A stretch of 64,000 nucleotides of DNA from Rhodocollybia butyracea (taxonomy: Eukaryota > Basidiomycota > Agaricomycetes > Agaricales > Omphalotaceae), in NCBI GenBank assembly GCA_015501585.1, contig JADNRY010000027.1, forward strand, positions 186,001 through 250,000, in the 5' to 3' direction. The notes beneath the pieces were generated by a model. The model was not told the origin of the DNA, made no database searches, and saw only the letters and a list, made by a program, of their open reading frames with translations. Below, one piece after another: positions 57,199-64,000 of the stretch (position 1 is the first letter of the stretch; the number at the start of each line of letters is the position of its first letter). Position numbers and translations under genes: made by a program.

Positions 57199-59141
57199 TT
57201 CAGTGAATGATACAGTAGCTGGCATCAAGTCAGCTGGGATAAAACGGGTGGGGTGTGGAAGAATTCTGGTCAACAAAAAGACATGCACTCGTCAATAAGT
57301 AACTCACGACCGCAAAAACACGTGTGACGCCGCCCGTTTACAAGGAGCAATAAAACCTAAAATATAAGCAAGATGTCCATCGCTAGCGTCGGCCCTGCAA
57401 CATGACTCAGTTAAAGCTTACGTGTCTTCAGTTCGTCTTTTCTAAGTTGATCGAATCGTGTTCAAGAGCGTTTTGAAAGCTCGTCTGATTTTCACGGGTC
57501 TTTCTGTAATCTAACTTGAGTTTCTCCGACCGCATGAGTATAAAAAAACAATCTAAGAACTCCCAATAGATCTCGTATCGAGAGTGTATTCACGTCAGGT
57601 GGGATACAATTGTCAATGTCCGAGTCGCGGCGTCAAGAATGCACCCGTACTAATTAATGCTAGTAAGGTAGACTAAGACTTAAGTAAGTACTCAAGCATC
57701 ACGTTCTATCTGGTATCGAAGCCTGAACTTTAAGTTATAAATCCGGACGCGACAGAGCTTGGCCTGAATTTCTAGCCGAACCAGATTCGAAACATCTCGG
57801 CTAGGTCCCACTTATTTGACTCTACATGCATGAAATCTGGCATGTCTGTCCTCCTCTCTTTCACTGCCAGTGGCTAATCAGCATCTGATTACTTTTACGG
57901 AAGGTCAAAGCAGTTATATCGTTCCTTTATGACATGGTATATGCTCCGATCTGCTCCGATGTGTTATTCGTCAATCTCAGCCAGCCTACTCCTCTTCGCC
58001 ATCACAATCATGATGATATGAAGCTTACTGCATCTATCCTTGTTTCTAGTCCTAAACAGCTGAGTCACCTAGATAGAAATTTGTCATCTTTCCGTTGCGA
58101 TAGGCCGCCGGTTGACAATTTCTTAAACCAGCTCCGTCACACCCTCGTCTACAAATGAGCTCCTCCGCTGTTGTCCGCCCAATGCCTCTTACAGTATCTC
58201 CTTTCAACTCGATACTACTTTCTTATACTTTACACCCAGGATCCGGAAGAAAGCCAGAGGAGATACCACCCCCGTCACAGCTTCCGTTGATGAGTCTATA
58301 GCCTTCTATAGCTATCTGTAAACCTTCTGGGTGGTTGCCAAAAAAACTCTGATGGGCCAAAAGTGGATATCCGCTGCTTTGACCTTCTATAAAAGCAGCT
58401 TAAGCGCCCGTTTTTTAGTTCCTACCGATTAGGTCTAAGGTCATTTATTGTAAAGCTGACGCGTTGCTCAAGGGACATTACAACAGAGAATACCCTTCTC
58501 ATGTGTGAACTACGGACTAGGCTACGAGTTCGTCGTTTTTGGATAGTCGCGACGTCGCTCAACTACGATTGGACGCACTTACAGCAGAAATCATCCCTGT
58601 GACACAGCTAGAAGTTATGGAAACCGATATTGAGAAATAAGGCGAAGACAAATAAGTGGTTCTCTAGTAGTTCTCTAGTACATCATGGCCTGAACGATGA
58701 GGAAAGATACCGGCGCGGCTGGATGGCTGAGAAAAGAGCGCCCATTGACTCACTTAACATAATGTAACTTTGAACCTTAACCAGTCTTGGCTCTACTGTC
58801 TTTCGAATTCTGGCGACAGCACTGTCCCTGCTGAAGACGAAACCAGATGGACTTTTCACCTCTCCACTGATGCTTCCTGTGTTCCTCTTAATGTGCCTGT
58901 TACTTCACGACCATGAAGCGGAAACGATATGGAGCAATTAATTAGATATGGATTCTTTTAACATACAGGTAATCAAGCCGAGGGCCAAGTTGTATGCCCA
59001 AGGATCATCAAATCGTATAAGCTGGGAGACGAACATCCAAGAGCATGTGCCAATTACCGTTTACCTCCGAAATTAGATGCCTATGGGCAAGCAGGTTCAA
59101 TAGATCAACACAAGGTAACACGGTGGAGTAGTCAATGTCAC
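57199..59141. other. Intergenic, 1.9 kb
   Basis: 57240-57290 is the upstream part of I3 and shares TTGACCAG and TTCTTCCACAC with I1. A plus frame of 74 codons at 57934-58158 and C/T-rich DNA up to 58450 suggest an old coding fragment, but no motif is recognised. The rest appears empty. Confidence 0.4.
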
Positions 59142-61502
59142 TTACTCCGAACGTAAATGAATAACTATCGCTTGCGGGTGAAGAATCAGAAAACAGAGTT
59201 TGCATTTCAACCCAAATACCCATGATTCAAACTCCTCAGAGCAGCCTCGGAGGTGTATATTTCTGGCAATTGATGTGGTTTGGTGGACAGTTATATCATG
59301 TTTTTCAATATCATGTTGGAGCTGCCAGAACGAAAGGACGAAGAGAACGAGTCAGTACCATGACTAATAATAATAATAATAATAAAACCACCGATAAGGG
59401 CTGAGGGAAACGTACTAAATCTGGCCAATGGAACAACCCCCAATTGCATGTTTTGCAGCATAAAATTGGGTTATACGCTAGGATATTTGTCGTTGTCATT
59501 GTTCGAGGATCAAGAAAGGGAGCTTTATCGAGGATGCGGTAAAAATTATGCGAAGCGCTGTTATCGAAGCTGACTCTGGCTCCTCCATCGTTCCATGCTA
59601 TCACTCCAAGGGCCGAGCAACAGTCAAATACAGTCCCATCCGCCGTGGCAATAATGCCATTAGCATTCAAGGGAGAGTAATTTCCTGGAGAGAGTGTAGG
59701 AAGTAATTCGCTATCGGGCACGAAGGAATATGCGAGAGCGCAGCGATGCTTAAGCACATCCGGATAGTGGAATCTGGCCCTGCATCCCCAAGAATTGCAC
59801 CTGAACACCATCATCGCAAGAAGCAACCTCCCCCTCCCAGCTCCAACTGCTGTAGTTGAAGACGAAGCGTTTTCTATCATCTGTAGTAACTCTATCTCCT
59901 TGTCGGTTTTCCACTTGTCGGAAAAGTCTAGAAATTCAGCACTTGAAAATAACGAGAAAAGCTCAGTCTCGAAACTCGAGGGACGGAAGATAAGGGATAG
60001 GTCTCTTTCGATAGGTGTTGTATGTATAAAGCGTTTGACGGGTCCATCGAGGGTAACGAGGTCACCTAAGCTAGGATATACGCGGTTGCGGTACTTTGGC
60101 TGTGAGAAGAATTGATCGAAGGTTTCTTTGAGAAGGAACATCCGCCAGGTTAATGCTTTTCGGTAGAGCACTGATCGCTCCACCCGGAGGCGACTAGTGA
60201 GCAGAGGTTGAATTCTCGCCCAGTCTAACGCAGTCGTCAAGTATGTACATTTTACCCCAACAATAAAGATGCTTACCTGAGTCGTCGAGAGTGGTTTTAT
60301 CCTTCTTTTTCAGGGCAGATAGAGCGTCTTTTATAATTGAGCAATTATGAACATCACGTAGGTTTCGAAACTCAATTTCCCATCCCTCCGCTGCGGTTCG
60401 TTCGGAAATCCTAAAATTCCGACACTTTATGGCGGCCAGATGCAAAGTTATTCGCGTCACTCACCAGTCCAACTGGTCTGTTCGTATAGCTACTCTCTCT
60501 TGGTTCAGATAGGATCGCTTACGAGACTCCCAAACAATGCATCTGTCCGCATGCTAAGACGACCGACCGATCAACATCACCATCGTAGTCCAATGGGCAG
60601 CGAACTGACTTTTCTAATTGCGCCGTAGTGTTCAATTTTTTCACGGACCCATTCCTCAATCGCTTCTGCTCCACCCGTTATTCCCACAAGTTCCGCATTA
60701 AGTCGTTCTGCCGCAGGTAGATAGAGTTGAGGTTTTCGGCTGTAAGGATCTGCACGGAGAAAACTCGTCAGAGTAAGCATTACTAGGTTTAAAGACGTCG
60801 CTTACCTGCTCTGGGTAACACAGATATCAGCGAGTATCGTTGAAGCAATGGATATGTTGATTGCATTGTTATTTGCTTCATAAATCTAAGACTCATTGGA
60901 GTGGCGCCACTCGGGAAATAAAGGAACGGCATACCTAGAACCAAAACACGTCTTGCAGCAGCGAATCCGGCACTCCCATATGACTTTGCCACTGCGACCC
61001 ATAGGACAGAACTGTAGCGAAAGGGACGTATAAGATCGAGTAGTCGACGCATTAGCGAAAAACATACATAACACTTGGTAGTGAAGACCAAATTGGCGTA
61101 TGCCGGTTCCGACAAGTCAGAAGGGAGCTCCGGCATATTGCTATCAACATTGGCGCGAGCTCTCCGCCACAGGAAAGCAGAAGACAGACTCATGAGAAGA
61201 TTCCGAAAAGCTTGATTTGATCGAGCGAGTCGAAGGAGGTCGTAAGGCAAAAGATATGAAAAAACCTAGTGAAAATCAATTCAGTGGCTCAACATCGAAA
61301 AATCGAAATGTTTTATTACCTCAAACCAAATTTCGATAGGTATTTCCTGCTCTAGATATCGGTCTTTTAGGGTGCATTTCGGGCGACGAATAGTTACGCG
61401 TCGTTTTTTCGCGACTGGGTTTCCAGTTGAATCATTGTTCGATCGTTTAAGCGGAGAGGAAAGACCCGGATCACAAACTCGTAAAGATAACGAATGATCC
61501 AT
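59142..61502 (-). CDS. F-box protein with cysteine cluster, nine exons
   Basis: Exons 61502-61320, 61265-61068, 61011-60935, 60885-60806, 60749-60610, 60553-60465, 60410-60277, 60224-59416, 59321-59142 give about 629 residues. The N-terminus is basic (PVAKKRRVTIRRPK, a possible nuclear signal). The F-box is at about 55-100: EQEIPIEIWFEVFSYLLPYD, LLRLARSNQAFRNLL, AFLWRRARANV. A cysteine cluster follows (KCYFCPMGR, WECRIRCCKTCF), then helical parts (HADRCIVWESRKRSY; ISERTAAEGWEIEFRNLRDV), a long exon with FRPSSFETELFSLFSS, and MMVFRCNSWGCRARFHYPDV, where paired Cys and His look metal-binding. Intron 8 has a (TAA)7-type microsatellite (59365-59385). This layout is common in agaric F-box proteins; they are likely SCF substrate adaptors. 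The last exon end is uncertain: splicing near 59220 could give another C-terminus. Confidence 0.75.
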
Positions 61503-62535
61503 AATTAGCCTGGGCTTGAGACAATTATGCTGAGGTCGTTGTGCCTTCGAAGAGCAGGGAGTCGGTTTGAGGAGGCCTCGGCGAACACAGTATATGAATC
61601 CAAGTGAGCGTCAAAAAGAAGCTCGAAGGGATGATGGTCGGTCATGGTGCGGTTATGCCATGGTGGCTACGTGGCTATCCGGTGTATACATAGTAAAATA
61701 TGACACTGACCGATTTTATCTCAGGTACGCCTACATACCTTCGTTTTTTTTAAATGAGTACAAACAGCCCGGATGTAGCGCGTATACAGCGGTCAACTGT
61801 ACTTACATTTCAGCGTCGCCGGGAAACGGTAGATATCTTGTATGCTGACGTCAACAGCTGATCTAACCTGTGAGAGAAAAGGGCCTTTGCGGAAACGAAT
61901 CAGTGGGGACTTTGGATATGCAAGTTTTCGAATCTGCAGCCGCCGATATCATGAAAGTTGCACGGAAGACTTGAAAAATCAGATTGCGTAAATTGCCACT
62001 GGCACATGGAAAGAAGGAAGGAAGGAAGGAACCGGCCACTTGAAAGGAACCAGCTGGAACCCGTGCATTGCGCAATAGCGCGACATGCTGTTATGAAACT
62101 GGCGTCTTCGAGTTGTTACCTAAATGCACTACAAAGTTGATTGAAAATAAGCATTCGTGAAACAAGGTTGTACAGACGCTAAGGAGCGGAAACCATGGGA
62201 TCCTTTCTGTCCTCAGATTCAGAAAATGTCTTTCCGAAATCTGTTAAGCGGAGATAAAACACGATGCATGGCTTCGTATCTCTCCTTCGCAGGGTCTTAT
62301 ACAGCTCCCGAGATCCCCCGATGATACTGGACATTTCCGAGGATTCATTTCAGCGTTCAATTTTCGCTGCCGAATTGGGCGAAGCGGGAAGAATCGGCCG
62401 AGTAACTGATAAAAGAGATCAAGAGCTCCGAGATTAGATTATAGATATAAATATAAATATATATCTCGATCACATGAGCAATAGCCATATCATGTGGTCG
62501 CGTTCAAAGTTCAAATTTTGGTCTTGCTTTCGACG
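61503..62535. other. Divergent intergenic region
   Basis: Upstream of both the F-box gene (-) and the coiled-coil gene (+). (GGAA)n lies near 62010-62030. ATAAATATAAATATATATC near 62446-62465 is the closest to a TATA region for the plus gene. No gene supported; a plus frame at 61567-61848 has no motif. Confidence 0.4.
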
Positions 62536-64000
62536 ATGGCCGCAATGGCGACACCAGCTCATAAAGCTGTTCACTGGAACTCGGACTCAGATGTCGGTTC
62601 TCCATCTTCTCAGTTCTCTGACGACTCTATCGTCTCAACGTCAAGTCTTCAATACGTGAATTCACAACTAATAACCCATGGCTTCGCCTCAACACCTGGA
62701 ATTTCTCTAGAGGGCTTATCCAAAGGAGATATGGATCGGACGGTAAAGTGCTTGCTAGGCTTATTAGCTCAAAGAGTTGTGAGTAATTCACGCCTCGCCT
62801 CGCCTTCCTTTTGCTAATTTTTCTCAGAAAGATATGACCCGGACGGAACAGTTGACGACAGAACTGCGCACTCTACGATACGACCATGAGAGAATGATTT
62901 CAATGCATCGCACGGCCTCGGACTCTGCCGCCAACTTCGAACGCGAAGTCAACCTCCAAAAGTCTCGTCTTGCGTACGATCCGTACCTTTTTCACTTTGG
63001 TTTCGCTTTGACAAAATATTATAGTGCGACAACAAAGTCACTTCAAGCCAATGAAGCTGCTCACAAACAAACATCTGCAGAATTACAACGCACACGAAGC
63101 GCTCTTCAAGCGGTTCGGGCCACCCATTTAGCGGAACTGAAGAAGAAGGAGAAGGAAGTCGAGCGCATGGTGGAAAAGTGGAACAAGATATCTGACAGCC
63201 AAGCAAAACTCTGTGCTACCGCTAGCGGACTGCAATTCAATGGCAGCGCTAACGCTCATGCCGTGACTCCAGCTATCCAAGTCTTTGGAAAAGGGAGGGG
63301 CTACCTGGAGATCGCCCTAGAGGAAGCTGAAAAAGCTCGTGAACAACTAGTAAAAGAGAATTTGGGTTTAAGAAAGATGGTTTTGAAAGCTGTTAACGAG
63401 GTTCAAAACGTCGTCTTTGAACTGAACGAAGCTCGGGGTGAAGCTCCAAGTAGTAATGTAATAGCGGCTGTGAGTTGTTTCATTTTTTGTCAAGTTTTCA
63501 TTGCCTGACCATCCTACCGCAGCCCACGCCTATGACTCTTCTTGACCTATTTCCACTATCGCCTCCAGACTTCACTACCACAACATTATCCTCTACTCTG
63601 ACTCGTTTACGAGATACTCTTAAAACTTTGTCTTCGCCGAGTCCTTCAACGTCTTCTTCAGTACCGTCCCAGACTTCGGTGAATCAAAATGAACTCGATA
63701 AGTTACAGCGAATCATCGAAAGGCTAGAAAGCGAACTCCGTGAGTGACTTTTCAAAGCGTAGCATCTTCTTAGTCAATGTTTGATTTCCCTAGTTCGCTC
63801 CCAGGAGGTTGCGTTCCAGGCCACGGAAAGTCGAACCGTATCTGACCGTTTTGCGGCAGCTCAGGATGATTGTCCCTCTGTACATCATCCAAACGGTAGA
63901 AGCGAGATATCGAAGGACCTTATCACCGCTCGAGATGAAGAACGCGAACGGCTGGATGTCTTGAGGCAGGAACTTGAGGAAGAACGAAGGAAATATACGG
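62536..64000 (+). CDS. ADIP/Msd1-type coiled-coil protein, 3' end cut
   Basis: Exons 62536-62778, 62828-62973, 63025-63469, 63523-63739 and 63795 to the edge. The N-terminus MAAMATPAHKAVHWNSDSD is followed by SSLQYVNSQLITHGFASTPG and RTVKCLLGLLAQRV, which is the start of the ADIP domain (PF11559; SSX2IP in animals, Msd1 in fission yeast). Then comes a long coiled coil (ELRTLRYDHERMISMHRTA, QTSAELQRTRSALQAVRATH, ELKKKEKEVERMVEKWNKI), a break, EENL-like LVKENLGLRKMVLKAVNEVQ, a Ser/Thr-rich linker and another coiled coil (RIIERLESEL, RDEERERLDVLRQELEEERR). Msd1/SSX2IP anchors microtubules at spindle poles; the role here is by family. Intron 2 is 51 bp, in frame and stop-free. The start is the first ATG after upstream frame closure; an ATG 9 bp later is equally possible. 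Confidence 0.85.

Noticed and set aside
57199..57288. Upstream starts of I3 at 57225 and 57288
   Set aside because: I2 has its start in the same CACTGAAATG context as the ATG at 57198; the upstream residues have no counterpart in I1 or I2.
1..64000. CRISPR arrays, operons, bacterial promoters, tRNA or rRNA genes
   Set aside because: The window is clearly eukaryotic; no regular spacer array was seen and no cloverleaf or rRNA stretch was recognised by eye. A tRNAscan run would be decisive for tRNAs.

Overview
The window is nuclear DNA of a filamentous basidiomycete, most likely an agaric (Agaricomycetes). The evidence is: genes broken by many 41-78 bp GT-AG introns with CTAAC-like branch sites, families typical of agaric genomes (DUF6534 membrane proteins, F-box proteins with a cysteine cluster, DUF2828, DUF4419, an eight-exon 7-TM family), and intergenic DNA full of recent local duplications. 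All gene models are mine, built by joining exons by eye; paralogues inside the window were used to decide splice sites.

Layout. 1-694 (-) is the start of an unrecognised gene cut by the window edge. 4.1-22.1 kb is an accessory cluster built from repeated blocks. It holds four copies (A1, A2, A4, A3) of an unrecognised secreted-protein family, one internally deleted relic of the same gene, three copies of a decayed block (B1-B3), and two 143-bp solo LTRs. 22.2-24.6 kb (-) has a secreted hypothetical protein and a small hypothetical gene. 24.6-32.1 kb is a tandem duplication of an F-box gene with its upstream DNA: copy 1 is intact, copy 2 has an early stop and has lost the F-box. 33.6-43.4 kb is a tandem duplication of a DUF2828 gene plus a DUF4419 gene, with complementary decay of the two blocks and an SH3 relic between them. 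44.4-47.4 kb (-) has a DUF6534 seven-helix protein and a UBL-WLM metalloprotease. 48.6-57.2 kb has three intact paralogues of a seven-helix family, the last inverted. 59.1-61.5 kb (-) is a nine-exon F-box protein. 62.5 kb to the end (+) is the start of an ADIP/Msd1-type coiled-coil protein.

The most interesting system is family A. Each protein has a signal peptide followed by two homologous modules. Each module is coded by two exons in the intron-phase order 0-1-0-1 and carries a paired-cysteine motif followed by an aromatic-x-W signature. The four copies share promoter elements, so they are probably co-regulated. They form two sub-lineages (A1/A4 and A2/A3), and A2 looks freshly broken. I recognise no named domain.

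The genes do not form a pathway. The common theme is birth and decay of local gene families, seen at different ages in the A, F-box, DUF2828-DUF4419 and 7-TM sets, beside conserved single-copy housekeeping genes at the right end (WLM protease, ADIP/Msd1 protein).
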